A stretch of DNA of 64,000 bases, from positions 7,568,388 to 7,632,387 of the forward strand of contig NZ_KB912942.1 in NCBI RefSeq assembly GCF_000383915.1, in the 5' to 3' direction. The notes under the pieces were generated by a model. That model was given only the letters and a program-made list of their open reading frames with translations, had not been told where the DNA came from and made no database searches. Shown piece after piece: positions 35,438 to 44,335 of this stretch (its first letter is position 1; every line of letters starts with the position of its first letter). A program made the translations under genes and the position numbers. This DNA comes from Amycolatopsis benzoatilytica AK 16/65. GTDB taxonomy: Bacteria; Actinomycetota; Actinomycetes; Mycobacteriales; Pseudonocardiaceae.

Positions 35438-37585
35438 TCAGTTGGTGTACGCCGGATCCTCCGGCGGCAACGGCACAACCGGTTGACCGTCCATGATGTT
35501 CTTCATCGCGCCGAACCAGGTCTGCGCCGGTGTCTTCCCGCCGAACATGTTGCCGGTTCCGCAGGTGGACACATCGCCCACGCCGCCGTAGCAGAGCCCG
35601 CCGCTGCCGCCCTCGGGACGGAAGACCATGGCCGCGCCGGCCATCTGCGGCGTACCGGCCACGAACGTCGCTGAGCCGTTGTTCTGCGTGGTTCCGGTCT
35701 TGCCGACCAACGGGCGGTCCCAGCCGACCGCGCTCGCTGCGGCGGCGGACGTGCCACCCGGCTGGTCGTCCTTGCTCATCCCCACCGCCAACGTGTTCGC
35801 CAAACCCTCCGGCACGACCTGCTCGCACGCCGCTTCCTTGACCGGAACCGTTTTCCCGTCCCGGTCGGTCACCGAGATCAGCGGGGTCGGCGGGCACCAT
35901 TTTCCGCCGCTCAAAATGGTTGCGGCGACGTTCGCCATTTCCAGGCCGCTGGTCGGGCTGAAGCCGAGGGTGAACGCACCGGTGCCCGGGTAATTGCCCT
36001 TGGGGCCGTATGCCTGCGCCTGGCTTTCTCGTTTGGCCGGGTCGTTCGACTTCGGGTCGACCTTGCCGCCGCCGGTGGTGCTCGCCATGGTTTCGCGCAT
36101 GCCCAGCTTGATCGCCATGTCGATGCCAGGTCCGGTGCTGCCGATCTTGTCCTCCAGCGCCACGAACGCGGTGTTCGGCGAGGTCGCCAAGGCGTTCTGC
36201 AGCGAGGTCGAATCACCGTAATGACCGGCGTTCCCGACGCAGTACCAGTGCGTATTCGGTGCCCCGGTCGACGGACAGTGCGGCTGGCTGCCGGTGAACA
36301 CATGCGACGTATAACTGTCGCCGACTGGAATGGTGCTGTAAATCCCCGCGATATGCTGATTCAGCACCGCCGCGGTAGTGAAGATCTTGTAGCTCGATCC
36401 CGCGCCGCCGGTGTTGAAGACGCCGGAAGGGAGCGCGTACGTCGTCTGTCCTTGATCCGCGTCGATGCCGTAATCCCGGTTCGCGGCCAATGCCACCACT
36501 TCGTGCCGGTCCTTCCCTGGCCGGACCAGTGACAGCGTGTTCGCCACGTTCTTCTGGGTTTTGCTGACCTGCGTTTCCGCCGAGACCTTCGCCTCGTGGT
36601 TGGCCTTTTCGTCCAGCGTGGTCTTGATCGTGTACCCGCCGGTGTACAGCTGGTCCTTCGACATCCCGGACTTGAGCAAATAGTCCTCGACGTACTGGCA
36701 GAAGAACCCGTTCTCCGGACCCGCGCCGATGCAGTTCGCGGCCGGTTTCGCGGGCGCGTCCGGCACGACGCCGAGCGGCTGCGCCTTGAACGCGTCCGCG
36801 TCCGCCTTCGCCAGCTTCTGGTTCGACACCATCCGGTCGAGCACCAGGTTGCGCCGCTTGGTCGCCTTGTCCGGGTGGTTCCACGGATCGAACACGATCG
36901 GGTTGTTCACGATGCCCGCGAGCAGTGCGGCCTGCGGGACGGTCAGCTTCTCCGGCGTCGTGTTGAAGTACGCGTGCGCGGCGGCTCCGACGCCGTAGAT
37001 CTTCCGGGAGAACTCGACGATGTTCAGGTAGCCGGCGAGGATCTGGTCCTTCGACAGCTTCGTCTCCAGGTTGATCGCGATCCGGGCTTCCTTCAGCTTC
37101 CGCGACAGCGACTGCTCCTGCGCCTTGGCCTGCCCGTTCTTGTCGTTCCGATAGACGACGTTGATCAGGTAGTTCTTCACGTACTGCTGCGTGATCGTCG
37201 AGGCGCCCTGCGTGTCGCCGCCGGCGGTGTTGGAGACGGCGGCGCGCAGCGTCCGGCCCCAGTTCACCCCGTGGTGCTCGTAGAACGCCTTGTCCTCGGC
37301 CGACAGCAGCGCCCACTTCAGCGCCGGGTTGACCTGGTCCGGGCGCAGCGGGACGCGGTACTGGTCGTACAGCGTGGCGATCGGCTTGCCGCCGGAGTCG
37401 GTGATGGTCGTCACGAGCGGCGGCGGGATGTCGGCGAGGTCCGAGGACGTCTGGTCGACCGTCTCGCTCGCCTGGTTGGACACCACCCCCGCCGCGCCCA
37501 CTACCGGGAACAGGATGCCGGCGACCAGCACTCCGGCCAGCAGGCACAGTCCGAGCAGTTTGAAAAGACCATCCGTTTTGCGCAC
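35438..37585 (-). CDS. ponA2: Bifunctional class A penicillin-binding protein, PonA2-like, without PASTA domain
   Basis: The 715-residue enzyme polymerises and cross-links peptidoglycan. A cytoplasmic tail and membrane helix (~8-30) are followed by a GT51 glycosyltransferase domain with catalytic Glu97 in SAEDKAFYEHHGVNW. The transpeptidase domain has SSYK (Ser397), SPN (469-471) and KTGT (629-632). Mycobacterial PonA2 carries a C-terminal PASTA domain; this protein ends right after the transpeptidase domain. It diverges from whiB4 and lies next to the metallophosphoesterase gene, as in M. tuberculosis. Confidence 0.94.
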   Translation of the reverse strand: MRKTDGLFKLLGLCLLAGVLVAGILFPVVGAAGVVSNQASETVDQTSSDLADIPPPLVTTITDSGGKPIATLYDQYRVPLRPDQVNPALKWALLSAEDKAFYEHHGVNWGRTLRAAVSNTAGGDTQGASTITQQYVKNYLINVVYRNDKNGQAKAQEQSLSRKLKEARIAINLETKLSKDQILAGYLNIVEFSRKIYGVGAAAHAYFNTTPEKLTVPQAALLAGIVNNPIVFDPWNHPDKATKRRNLVLDRMVSNQKLAKADADAFKAQPLGVVPDAPAKPAANCIGAGPENGFFCQYVEDYLLKSGMSKDQLYTGGYTIKTTLDEKANHEAKVSAETQVSKTQKNVANTLSLVRPGKDRHEVVALAANRDYGIDADQGQTTYALPSGVFNTGGAGSSYKIFTTAAVLNQHIAGIYSTIPVGDSYTSHVFTGSQPHCPSTGAPNTHWYCVGNAGHYGDSTSLQNALATSPNTAFVALEDKIGSTGPGIDMAIKLGMRETMASTTGGGKVDPKSNDPAKRESQAQAYGPKGNYPGTGAFTLGFSPTSGLEMANVAATILSGGKWCPPTPLISVTDRDGKTVPVKEAACEQVVPEGLANTLAVGMSKDDQPGGTSAAAASAVGWDRPLVGKTGTTQNNGSATFVAGTPQMAGAAMVFRPEGGSGGLCYGGVGDVSTCGTGNMFGGKTPAQTWFGAMKNIMDGQPVVPLPPEDPAYTN

Positions 37586-37943
37586 GGACGCCAGGGTACT
37601 GAAAGGCCGTGTCGCCTTCGTGACCTCACGGCTCCGGCCGGTCGCGATACGGCCGTCCGGGGGTTGTGCGGGTCACAAACCGGACCCCGTGTGGCCGTCT
37701 CAGGTCACGGAATGCATGCTAGGTCTCGACGGAGGGAACCGAGGGGCCCTACAGTCCGTCAACGTCTCACGTAGACGCCGGCAGACGGAGCAGACCAGGT
37801 GGGAGCCTGGCTGGTCCGGAAGGCGGCAGCGGCACCGGGGAGGTGCCGTCACCGACGTGCGACGCAGTGGGTAACGCTCGCGGGGGTGGGAGCGGGAGCT
37901 TCGCCTTCGCTGGTGCCATACACCAGATGAGGGAGCTGGGGGT
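37586..37943. promoter_or_regulatory. ponA2-whiB4 divergent regulatory region
   Basis: This 358-bp gap has no supported gene. It contains a palindrome TTGTG-N5-CACAA (37664-37678), with GTGACCTCAC at 37619-37628 nearby. The spacing of the palindrome (13 bp from TGTG to CACA) is too short for a standard Crp site (TGTGA-N6-TCACA), so the binding factor is unknown. Promoters for both genes must lie here. Confidence 0.4.
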
Positions 37944-38237
37944 ATGCAAACCAATCAGGTTGGCTGGCGGGTTGACGCTTCGTGCCGGGACGCTGATCCC
38001 GACGGATTGTTCGTGCGAGGCGCCGAGCAGAACCGGGCGAAAGCCGTGTGCATGGGGTGCCCGGTCCGCACCGAGTGCCTCGCCGAGGCACTCGACGGCC
38101 GGATTAATTTCGGGGTCTGGGGCGGGATGACGGAGCGGGAGCGGCGTGCGCTGCTGCGCCGCCGTCCGGACGTGACCAGCTGGACCGACCTGCTCGAAGC
38201 GGCCAAGCGCGACGCGCTCGCCGCCGCGGCAGGCTGA
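37944..38237 (+). CDS. whiB4: WhiB-family iron-sulfur transcriptional regulator (WhiB4-like)
   Basis: A 97-residue WhiB protein. Four Cys ligands (Cys14, Cys36, Cys39, Cys45; C-x21-C-x2-C-x5-C) bind a [4Fe-4S] cluster. GVWGG (57-61) is the family turn, followed by the basic DNA-binding tail TERERRALLRRRPD. The symbol rests on position: divergent from ponA2 and convergent with the two Get3/ArsA-like genes, as Rv3681c is in M. tuberculosis. WhiB4 is a redox sensor there. GGAGCTGGGGG precedes the ATG. Confidence 0.92.
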   Translation: MQTNQVGWRVDASCRDADPDGLFVRGAEQNRAKAVCMGCPVRTECLAEALDGRINFGVWGGMTERERRALLRRRPDVTSWTDLLEAAKRDALAAAAG

Positions 38238-38248
38238 CACCTGCTCGG

Positions 38249-38285
38249 GAGTGGCTGCGCCGTTCGGAACCGGCGCAGCCCACTC
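38249..38285. terminator. Bidirectional terminator between whiB4 and the ArsA-like genes
   Basis: A 14-bp stem with one bulged base (38249-38262 with 38271-38285) and an 8-nt loop fills the 46-bp convergent gap. Its right edge overlaps the first base of the stop codon of the minus-strand gene. Confidence 0.8.
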
Positions 38286-39399
38286 ACGAGTTCAGCTTCA
38301 CGCCGATGTCGCGCAGGCCGTCCAGGTCGTGCACGTCGCCGGCGAGTGCGGGCACCCGCACCAGCGGCACCTCCGGATGTGCCCGGGTGAACCGCGCGAG
38401 CAGCCGGTTCTCGCGTTCGGCCAGCTCCACCCGGTCGGCGTGCAGCCGCAGCACGGCCTCGGCGAGCGGTGCGTTCTGCACCGACTCGGCGGCGGCCAGC
38501 GCTTCGGTCGCGGACAACGGCGCGAGCACCGGGTGCGTCCGGTTGGCGACCAGGCCGGCCAGCGGCATCGATTCGCCGGCCAGCCGCTCCACGAAGTAGG
38601 ACGCCTCGCGCAGCGCGTCCGGCTCCGGCGCGGCCACCACCAGGAACGACGTGCCCGACGAGCGCAGCAGCTCGGCGGTCTCGCGCGCCCGTTCGCGGAA
38701 GCCGCCGAACATGCTGTCGAACGCCTGCATGAACGCCGACGCGTCGGCGAGCAGCTGGCCTCCGATGATCGTCGACACCGCCTTCGCGAACATCGAGAAC
38801 CCGGCGCTGACCACCTTGCGCAGGCCCCAGCCGCCGGCCTTCGCCGGACCGGTGAGCAGCCGGATCATCCGGCCGTCGAGCGCGGTGGACAGCCGGGTCG
38901 GCGCGTCCAGGAAGTCGAGCGCGGACCGGCTCGGCGGCGTGTCGACGATGATCAGATCCCACTCGCCGGTGGCCGCGAGCTGGCCCAGCTTCTCCATCGC
39001 CATGTACTCCTGCGTTCCGGAGAACGAGGTGGAAATGGTCTGGTAGAAGGGGTTCTGCAACAGCTGCTCGGCCCGTTCCGGCCCGGCGTGCACGCGCACC
39101 ATGTCGTCGAAGGTGCGCCGCATGTCCAGCATCATCGCCCAGAGCTCACCCTTGGGTTCGAAGCCTTCGACCTGCACCTGCTTCGGCTGGTTGCCGAGTT
39201 CGCGCAGCCCGAGCGCCTGCGCGAGACGACGCGCCGGGTCGATGGTGAGCACCACGGTCTGGCGGCCGCGTTCGGCGGCCCGCAGCGCGAGCGCCGCCGC
39301 GGTAGTGGTCTTGCCCACTCCGCCGGAGCCGCAGCACACGATCACGCGGCTGGCCGGGTCGTCGAGGAGGGCGTCCACGTCGAGCTCGTCGGCGGGCAT
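38284..39399 (-). CDS. Get3/ArsA-like ATPase, second of pair (Rv3680-like)
   Basis: A 371-residue P-loop ATPase of the anion-transporting/Get3 family. The deviant Walker [13 protein letters not shown] (Lys30) carries the signature of this class; switch I is in [15 protein letters not shown], and Walker B is [19 protein letters not shown]. The pair is the counterpart of Rv3679/Rv3680 in M. tuberculosis, implicated there in redox and membrane stress handling. Its ATG overlaps the stop of the upstream paralog by one base (TGATG), so equal synthesis and a heterodimer are likely. Confidence 0.93.
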   Translation of the reverse strand: MPADELDVDALLDDPASRVIVCCGSGGVGKTTTAAALALRAAERGRQTVVLTIDPARRLAQALGLRELGNQPKQVQVEGFEPKGELWAMMLDMRRTFDDMVRVHAGPERAEQLLQNPFYQTISTSFSGTQEYMAMEKLGQLAATGEWDLIIVDTPPSRSALDFLDAPTRLSTALDGRMIRLLTGPAKAGGWGLRKVVSAGFSMFAKAVSTIIGGQLLADASAFMQAFDSMFGGFRERARETAELLRSSGTSFLVVAAPEPDALREASYFVERLAGESMPLAGLVANRTHPVLAPLSATEALAAAESVQNAPLAEAVLRLHADRVELAERENRLLARFTRAHPEVPLVRVPALAGDVHDLDGLRDIGVKLNS

Positions 39400-40403
39400 C
39401 ACCGCACCCCCTGTTCCTGCAGAGTTTCGGCGAGTTCGTAGAGCGCGGCGACATCGACGCCGTCGGTCAGGTCGGGCAGCTCCAGCGTCGGCAGATCGGC
39501 CTCGGCGAGCTGTTCTCGGGCGCGTTGCTCGGCGGCGACTCGTACGGCGTGCTCCACGGTCTCCTCGACCAGCGCGTCCAGCGTCGTGTCCGGCAGGTTC
39601 AGCCCGGCCGACGCGAGCCCGGACCGGACGCGCTCGGCATCCACCCGGCCATCCGCGGCCGCGGTCACCGAGCGGGCGGGCAGCCGCGGCGGGCGGACCC
39701 GGTTGACCAGCACCGCGCCCGGTCGCAGATCCGCGCCGTCCAGTTCGGCCACCGCTTCGACGGCCTCGCGCACCGGCATCTCTTCCAGCAGCGTGGTCAG
39801 GTGCACCGCGGTCTCGCCGGAGTGCAGCAGCCGCACGACGCCGTCGGCCTGGCCGCGGATCGGGCCGGTCTTGGCGAGGTCGGTCAGCGCCTTGGTGACG
39901 TCGAGGAACTTGACCACCCGGCCGGTCGGCGGCGCGTCGACCACGACCGCGTCGTAGGTGTGCCTGCCGTCGGACTCGGTGCGCCCGACACACTCCTTGA
40001 TCTTTCCGGTGAGCAGCACGTCGCGCAGGCCCGGCGCGAGCGTGGTGGCGAACTCGATCGCCCCCATCCGGCGCAGCGTCCGGCCGGCGAAACCGAGGTT
40101 GTAGAACATCTCGAAGTATTCGAGCAGGGCCGCTTCGACGTCGATGTGCAGCGCGCGCAGTTCGCCGCCACCGGGGACGGCCGCGATCCGCTGCTCCGCA
40201 TACGGCAGCGGTTCGGTGTCGAAGAGCTGGGCGATGCCCTGGCGTCCTTCGACCTCGATCAGCAGCACCCGGCGGCCGTGGTGGGCGAGCGCGAGACCCA
40301 GCGCCGCGGCGAGCGTGGTCTTGCCGGTGCCGCCCTTGCCGGTGACGAAATGCAGCCGGGCCCTGCTGAGCTCGTCGGTCCAGCCGGCGGGGGGTGTGGT
40401 CAC
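39399..40403 (-). CDS. Get3/ArsA-like ATPase, first of pair (Rv3679-like)
   Basis: A 334-residue ATPase, paralogous to its neighbour. Walker A is [21 protein letters not shown] (Lys28), switch [16 protein letters not shown], and Walker [18 protein letters not shown]. In this copy the residue after the lysine-rich loop is Glu (EVEGRQ) where the partner has Asp (IDPARR), the same asymmetry as in the mycobacterial pair. It is the promoter-proximal gene of the two-gene operon. No ArsB-type membrane pump is encoded nearby, so arsenite transport is not implied. Confidence 0.93.
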   Translation of the reverse strand: MTTPPAGWTDELSRARLHFVTGKGGTGKTTLAAALGLALAHHGRRVLLIEVEGRQGIAQLFDTEPLPYAEQRIAAVPGGGELRALHIDVEAALLEYFEMFYNLGFAGRTLRRMGAIEFATTLAPGLRDVLLTGKIKECVGRTESDGRHTYDAVVVDAPPTGRVVKFLDVTKALTDLAKTGPIRGQADGVVRLLHSGETAVHLTTLLEEMPVREAVEAVAELDGADLRPGAVLVNRVRPPRLPARSVTAAADGRVDAERVRSGLASAGLNLPDTTLDALVEETVEHAVRVAAEQRAREQLAEADLPTLELPDLTDGVDVAALYELAETLQEQGVR

Positions 40404-40425
40404 GACGTCAAGATTAAACCGGGAT

Positions 40426-40674
40426 TCAGCTGGCCAGCATCATGACGCTGACCGCAGCGGCGACCGCCGCGACGACGATCCAGGTCACCACGCCGGGCAA
40501 CACGGTCAGCGTGAGCACGGCCACCACGGCGAGCACGGTGAGGGTGACCGCGCCGGAGACCGCCACCTGGCCGGAACTGTTGACCCGGTCCCGGGTCTTG
40601 GCCATCACCACCAGCACGAGCGGCAGCCCGGCCGCGGCGAGCAGCCCGGTCGCGATGATCCGCCAGGTCTCCAC
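40426..40674 (-). CDS. Small conserved membrane protein (two helices)
   Basis: An 82-residue protein with helices at about 5-25 (IIATGLLAAAGLPLVLVVMA) and 42-78, separated by a short charged loop (KTRDRVNSSGQV). The GTG start has no Shine-Dalgarno sequence, but TAGCGT on the minus strand (40686-40681) lies 6 nt upstream, so it is probably leaderless. It ends 22 bp before the start of the ArsA-like pair and may be co-transcribed with it. Function unknown. Confidence 0.7.
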   Translation of the reverse strand: METWRIIATGLLAAAGLPLVLVVMAKTRDRVNSSGQVAVSGAVTLTVLAVVAVLTLTVLPGVVTWIVVAAVAAAVSVMMLAS

Positions 40675-40680
40675 GCGTCC

Positions 40681-40686
40681 ACGCTA
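40681..40686 (-). promoter_or_regulatory. -10 element TAGCGT of a probable leaderless promoter
   Basis: TAGCGT on the minus strand lies 6 nt before the GTG of the 82-aa membrane protein gene. This promoter may also drive the downstream ArsA-like pair. Confidence 0.5.
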
Positions 40687-40824
40687 GCGATCCGGACCGG
40701 CGTTTTCCTCGTGTTCTTCCCGCACCCGACGATCGGGTGTGAACTGACCCACATCGGCCCCTGGTGACCAGGTGCGGGAACCGGCTTCCGCAGCGGGGGT
40801 CCGCGCCGCCCTTGCCTGCTTGGC

Positions 40825-40830
40825 TACGCT
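40825..40830 (+). promoter_or_regulatory. -10 element TACGCT of a probable leaderless promoter
   Basis: TACGCT lies 8 nt before the ATG of the DUF4177 gene, with no Shine-Dalgarno sequence. It would be the main promoter for the downstream plus-strand genes. Confidence 0.45.
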
Positions 40831-40838
40831 CCCGGGTC

Positions 40839-41000
40839 ATGAGCGCGACCAAATGGGAGTACGCCACCGTCCCGCTGCTGATCCACGCGACCAAGCAGAT
40901 CCTCGACCAGTGGGGCGAGGACGGCTGGGAGCTGGTGACGGTGCTGCCCAACCCGAGCGGCGAACAGCACGTCGCGTATCTGAAGCGGCCGAAGAGCTGA
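40839..41000 (+). CDS. DUF4177 domain protein (Rv3678A-like)
   Basis: A 53-residue protein, MSATKWEYATVPLLIHATKQILDQWGEDGWELVTV onward, ending in VAYLKRPKS. The KWEY...LDxWGxDGWELV...G...AYLKR pattern is the DUF4177 signature. Role unknown. It is always found next to a RidA gene in this neighbourhood in actinobacteria (recalled). ATG 40839 is preferred over the open frame from 40764, as the family begins with KWEY and a -10 element is adjacent. Confidence 0.9.
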   Translation: MSATKWEYATVPLLIHATKQILDQWGEDGWELVTVLPNPSGEQHVAYLKRPKS

Positions 41001-41010
41001 GGGGGCGGCG

Positions 41011-41466
41011 TTGACCTGGAGCGACCGGCTCGCTGAGCTCGGCATCGAACTGCCCGGAGTCGCCGCACCGCTGGCCGCGTACGTGCCGGCCGTGCGCTCG
41101 GGCTCGCACGTCTACACCTCCGGACAGCTGCCGTTCGTCGACGGCGCGCTTGCCGCGACCGGCAAGGTCGGCGCGGAGATCAGCCCGGAGGAAGCGAAAA
41201 GCTACGCCCGCACGGCGACGTTGAACGCGCTCGCCGCGGTGCACGCGCTGGTCGGCATCGACTCCGTTGTCCGCATTGTCAAGGTCGTCGGTTTCGTCGC
41301 GTCCGCGGAGGGCTTCACCGGCCAGCCCGCGGTCGTGAACGGGGCGTCCGAGCTGCTCGGCGAGATCTTCGGCGACGCCGGAGTGCACGCGCGGTCCGCG
41401 GTCGGCGTCGCCGAGCTGCCCATCGCGTCGCCGGTGGAAGTCGAACTGATCGTGGAGGTGGAGTGA
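41011..41466 (+). CDS. RidA family protein (YjgF/YER057c/UK114; Rv3678c-like)
   Basis: A 151-residue RidA-like protein, whose family hydrolyses reactive enamine/imine intermediates from PLP enzymes. The region VRSGSHVYTSGQLPFVDG and the motif EAKSYARTATLNALAAVHALVG match the longer, divergent RidA subgroup. ARSAVGVAELPIASPVEVELIVEVE is the standard C-terminus, with the Arg that binds the carboxylate. The start is TTG, preceded by AGGGGGCGG. The next gene's ATG overlaps its stop by one base. Confidence 0.92.
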   Translation: MTWSDRLAELGIELPGVAAPLAAYVPAVRSGSHVYTSGQLPFVDGALAATGKVGAEISPEEAKSYARTATLNALAAVHALVGIDSVVRIVKVVGFVASAEGFTGQPAVVNGASELLGEIFGDAGVHARSAVGVAELPIASPVEVELIVEVE

Positions 41467-42095
41467 TGGACCCCGACATCGAACAGTCCCTGCACGAACT
41501 GCTCCTGCGGCTGGCCGGCCGAACCCCGGACCAGCTGCTGTGGCGATTCCGCGACTGGCTCGGCGAAGGCGCGATGGGGACGCTCGCGCGGACCCTGCCC
41601 AGGTCTTTGCTCAAGCACAGGATCGATCTGGACCAGGCGGAGTACCGCCTGCTCGTGGCCGGTCTGATCCCGCACGGTGCCGACTGGCACCAGGTGAGTT
41701 CCACCCTAGGGGTAGACGACGTCACCGAGACCCGGTACACATTCACGCAGAGTGCGCCCGAATGGGTGAACTCCGTCGACTCTGTGTCCGTCCTGCTCCA
41801 CGCGACGTTGCGTGGACGCGCGGACGTGGGGGAAGTACGGCAGAGCTGGCGGCGCCTCGGCGCCTCCGGCGGGGGCGGGGCGAAGCGGGTCCTGCTGGTG
41901 ACGGCGACTGCGGGACAGCCCCGGCTCACCGGTGAACTGCAGCGAGTGCTGCGGGTACTGGGAGACGAGGAGCCCAGCGTCGAGGTCATCCCGCCGCGCT
42001 TCGACCTTCCCGGGTACCACCGGGCCGCGCTCGCCGAATCCGAGCTGGTCTGCGTAGGCGCCGCGGGCGCCGGTCATCGACTTGTCGCCGCGTAA
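41466..42095 (+). CDS. Unknown protein, first of a tandem paralogous pair
   Basis: A 209-residue protein of unknown function. An N-terminal helical domain (LHELLLRLAGRTPDQLLWRFRDWLGEGAM, about 9-37) is followed by an alpha/beta region (KRVLLVTATAGQPRLTGELQRVLRVLGDEEPSVEVIPP, about 140-178) and PGYHRAALAESELVCVG. The same blocks in the same order occur in the next gene's product (LHNLLLALAGR..., RVVLVELGPEG..., PQSDYHQAAGA), so the two arose by duplication. Coupled to ridA by a TGATG overlap. GTG at 41463 is an alternative start. Confidence 0.75.
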   Translation: MDPDIEQSLHELLLRLAGRTPDQLLWRFRDWLGEGAMGTLARTLPRSLLKHRIDLDQAEYRLLVAGLIPHGADWHQVSSTLGVDDVTETRYTFTQSAPEWVNSVDSVSVLLHATLRGRADVGEVRQSWRRLGASGGGGAKRVLLVTATAGQPRLTGELQRVLRVLGDEEPSVEVIPPRFDLPGYHRAALAESELVCVGAAGAGHRLVAA

Positions 42096-42133
42096 CGCTC
42101 GTTGCCGCCAGGCGAGCTGGGAGGAGCAGAGCA

Positions 42134-43324
42134 ATGGTGGAGGTTCACGACGGCCCGATGGACGGGTTCTCGGTGCCCCTGCGTCTGCATAACTTGTTGC
42201 TGGCCTTGGCGGGCCGCATCGACGACAGCGCCCTGACCGAAGCGCGCGAGCTGATCGCCCGCGCTCACATCGACGAGGCGGTGGAACTCACCACCGGCAC
42301 GCTGATCGCGGGCCGGATCCCGGTGAGCGAGTCCGAGCAGCGTGAACTCGCGCTGGTGCTCGAGATGAGCCGTTCGGACGCCACCCTCGCCAACGACCTG
42401 CTGGTCGAGGACCACGAGCCGATGCACACGCACCGGTTCACCGGCGACAACCAGCCCGAGTTCGGCCTTGCCGAAGCGCTCGACCGCACCCTGCAGGTGC
42501 TGCCCGACGTGCGTTCGGTGCACGCCGTGTGGCGCAACACGCCGGCCGGCAGCGTGCCGGGCGCGCTGCCGCAGCGAGTGGTGCTGGTCGAGCTGGGTCC
42601 CGAGGGCAACCCGCCCGCGGTGGCCTTCCGCGTCGATACCGCGCTGCGCCGGGCGGGCATCCGCTCGGTCGTCGAGGTGAGCGGCCCGGGGATCCCGCAG
42701 TCGGACTACCACCAGGCCGCGGGCGCGGTGGCGACGCCGGTGTGGGTCACCGGCAGCACGCACTCGGCTCCCGACTACCGGCCCGAACCGGCCCCGCAGC
42801 GCGCTCCGGAACCGGCCCCAGCCCCGGAGCCGGTGCCGGAGCCGGTCGCGGAAGCGCCGAGCCGTCACGGGTACCGGCAGCCCGAGCCAGAGCCGGTGGC
42901 CGCGGAGCCGGTGATGCCGGCCGCGCCGGTGGTGCCGATCGTGCAGTCCGCTCCGGCACCGCCGGTCGCTGCGTCGGAGCCGGTCGTCCCGGAGGTCTCC
43001 TCCCCGGAGCGGCCGCGGACGGCTGGATCGGAGACTCGCGCCGAACGGACGTCGGACCTGACGCCGGCGGAGGTGGCGCAGTTGCGTCGCGCGCTGGCGG
43101 AGGACCCGGAAAAGGGGCGCGAGATCGCCGCGGGCAAGCCGAGCATGCACGAGGTGGTCGAGCTGCCGGCGCTGGACCTGGACGATCCGGCCCTGTCCGA
43201 GCGGGACCGGGCGCTGCTGCGGGAACTGCATGAGGAGCTGGCCGAGCGGGAACGCGCGGAGGCGGCCCGGTTGCGGTTGAACGGGGCGTCTCGGTCTGGC
43301 GGGGATTCGCCCTGGTCTGGCTGA
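42134..43324 (+). CDS. Unknown protein, second paralog with Pro/Glu-rich extension
   Basis: A 396-residue protein. Residues ~1-215 are paralogous to the preceding product (see its entry). Residues ~215-300 are a disordered segment rich in Pro, Glu and Ala (PEPAPQRAPEPAPAPEP-type). Residues ~310-380 form a charged helical C-terminus (LTPAEVAQLRRALAEDPEKGREI; LSERDRALLRELHEELAERERAEAARLRLNG), likely coiled coil. No signal peptide. The extension may make it a scaffold or partner-binding version of its neighbour. It is not part of the M. tuberculosis block as I recall it. Confidence 0.75.
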   Translation: MVEVHDGPMDGFSVPLRLHNLLLALAGRIDDSALTEARELIARAHIDEAVELTTGTLIAGRIPVSESEQRELALVLEMSRSDATLANDLLVEDHEPMHTHRFTGDNQPEFGLAEALDRTLQVLPDVRSVHAVWRNTPAGSVPGALPQRVVLVELGPEGNPPAVAFRVDTALRRAGIRSVVEVSGPGIPQSDYHQAAGAVATPVWVTGSTHSAPDYRPEPAPQRAPEPAPAPEPVPEPVAEAPSRHGYRQPEPEPVAAEPVMPAAPVVPIVQSAPAPPVAASEPVVPEVSSPERPRTAGSETRAERTSDLTPAEVAQLRRALAEDPEKGREIAAGKPSMHEVVELPALDLDDPALSERDRALLRELHEELAERERAEAARLRLNGASRSGGDSPWSG

Positions 43325-43337
43325 GGTTGGGTTTGGG

Positions 43338-43373
43338 AAGCGGCGTGCTTGGGGAGACCCGGGGGCGCCGCTT
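43338..43373 (+). terminator. Intrinsic terminator after the paralogous pair
   Basis: AAGCGGCG (43338-43345) pairs with CGCCGCTT (43366-43373), and the T-rich run TCTTTTTG follows directly. It separates the ridA-containing transcript from the NUDIX-MBL operon. Confidence 0.75.
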
Positions 43374-43510
43374 TCTTTTTGTTCGCGGGGCGAGGGCAGG
43401 GTGGCACGCCTGGCTGGGGCGGTTCGGCGGCGGCGGGTGCTCCGCGTCCGTCGCTGCGAAGTGACACAACTAATCCGCGCCGCGTGCGTAATGGAAGGTA
43501 TGTTGCCCGG

Positions 43511-44335
43511 GTGGAACGGCCGCGTGAATTCGTCTTCGACATCCCCGCTCGTCCGGGCATCGCGATCCGGGACAACGCGGACGGGCCGCCCGCGACGCCT
43601 AAGGACGCGGCGACCGTGATCCTTCTTCGGGACGTCGCCGGTGGCATCGAGGTGTTTCTCCAGCATCGCGTCAAGGGCATGGCGTTCGCCGGCGGGATGA
43701 CCGTCTTCCCCGGTGGCGGGGTGGATCCGCGCGATGCCGATGCGTCGGTGGGGTGGGCGGGGCCTCCTGCGTCGTGGTGGGCGGAGCAGTTCACCTGCGA
43801 CGAAGCGCTCGCTCGTGCGCTCGTGTGCGCGGCGGTGCGGGAGACGTTCGAGGAGTCCGGCGTCTTGCTCGCCGGGACCGCGGATGCGGTAGTCGCCGAC
43901 GTCACGCCGTATCACGAGGCACGAAAAGCGTTGGAGTCCCGGGAGATCTCCCTGGCCGGATTCCTCGCCGAAGCCGGCCTGACGTTGCGGGCGGACCTGC
44001 TGTCCCCGTACTCGCACTGGGTTACCCCGCCCCAGGAGCAGCGGCGATATGACACTCGGTTCTTCGTCGCGAAGCTGCCGGAGGGCCAGCGCGCGGACGG
44101 TGCCACTTCTGAGGCGGCCGCTGCTGGTTGGCAGCCGCCGGCGGAGGCGGTTCAGGATGCGCGTGAAGGGCGACGCGGGCTGATGCCGCCGACTTGGCTG
44201 ACGCTGGTCGAGCTGGCTGAGTTCACGTCCGCGGCCGCGGTGCTCCGCGAACCGCGCGAGATCGTCAAGACGGTGCCGACCCTGATCCGGGACGGCGAAA
44301 GTGTCCGCGTTGTTCTCGATCCTTCGGAGTCCTGA
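43511..44335 (+). CDS. NUDIX hydrolase family protein
   Basis: A 274-residue protein beginning VERPREFVFDIPARPGIAIRDNADGPPATPKDAATVILLRD. The NUDIX region is VKGMAFAGGMTVFPGGGVD...CAAVRETFEESGVLLAG, where the box helix RETFEESGV is intact and a ~35-residue insertion precedes it, as in the long NUDT19/coenzyme-A-type subgroup. GTG 43511 is chosen because family similarity starts there. It is likely to cleave a nucleoside diphosphate derivative or acyl-CoA. The MBL gene starts directly after the stop, so the two are coupled. Confidence 0.85.
   Translation: MERPREFVFDIPARPGIAIRDNADGPPATPKDAATVILLRDVAGGIEVFLQHRVKGMAFAGGMTVFPGGGVDPRDADASVGWAGPPASWWAEQFTCDEALARALVCAAVRETFEESGVLLAGTADAVVADVTPYHEARKALESREISLAGFLAEAGLTLRADLLSPYSHWVTPPQEQRRYDTRFFVAKLPEGQRADGATSEAAAAGWQPPAEAVQDAREGRRGLMPPTWLTLVELAEFTSAAAVLREPREIVKTVPTLIRDGESVRVVLDPSES

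Noticed and set aside
37664..37678. Crp site in the whiB4-ponA2 gap
   Set aside because: TGTG and CACA are 5 nt apart; Crp needs 8. Kept only as an unassigned palindrome.
39399..40403. Arsenite efflux ATPase (ArsA)
   Set aside because: No ArsB/Acr3, ArsR or arsenite-binding Cys set nearby; the pair matches the mycobacterial Get3/ArsA-like proteins instead.
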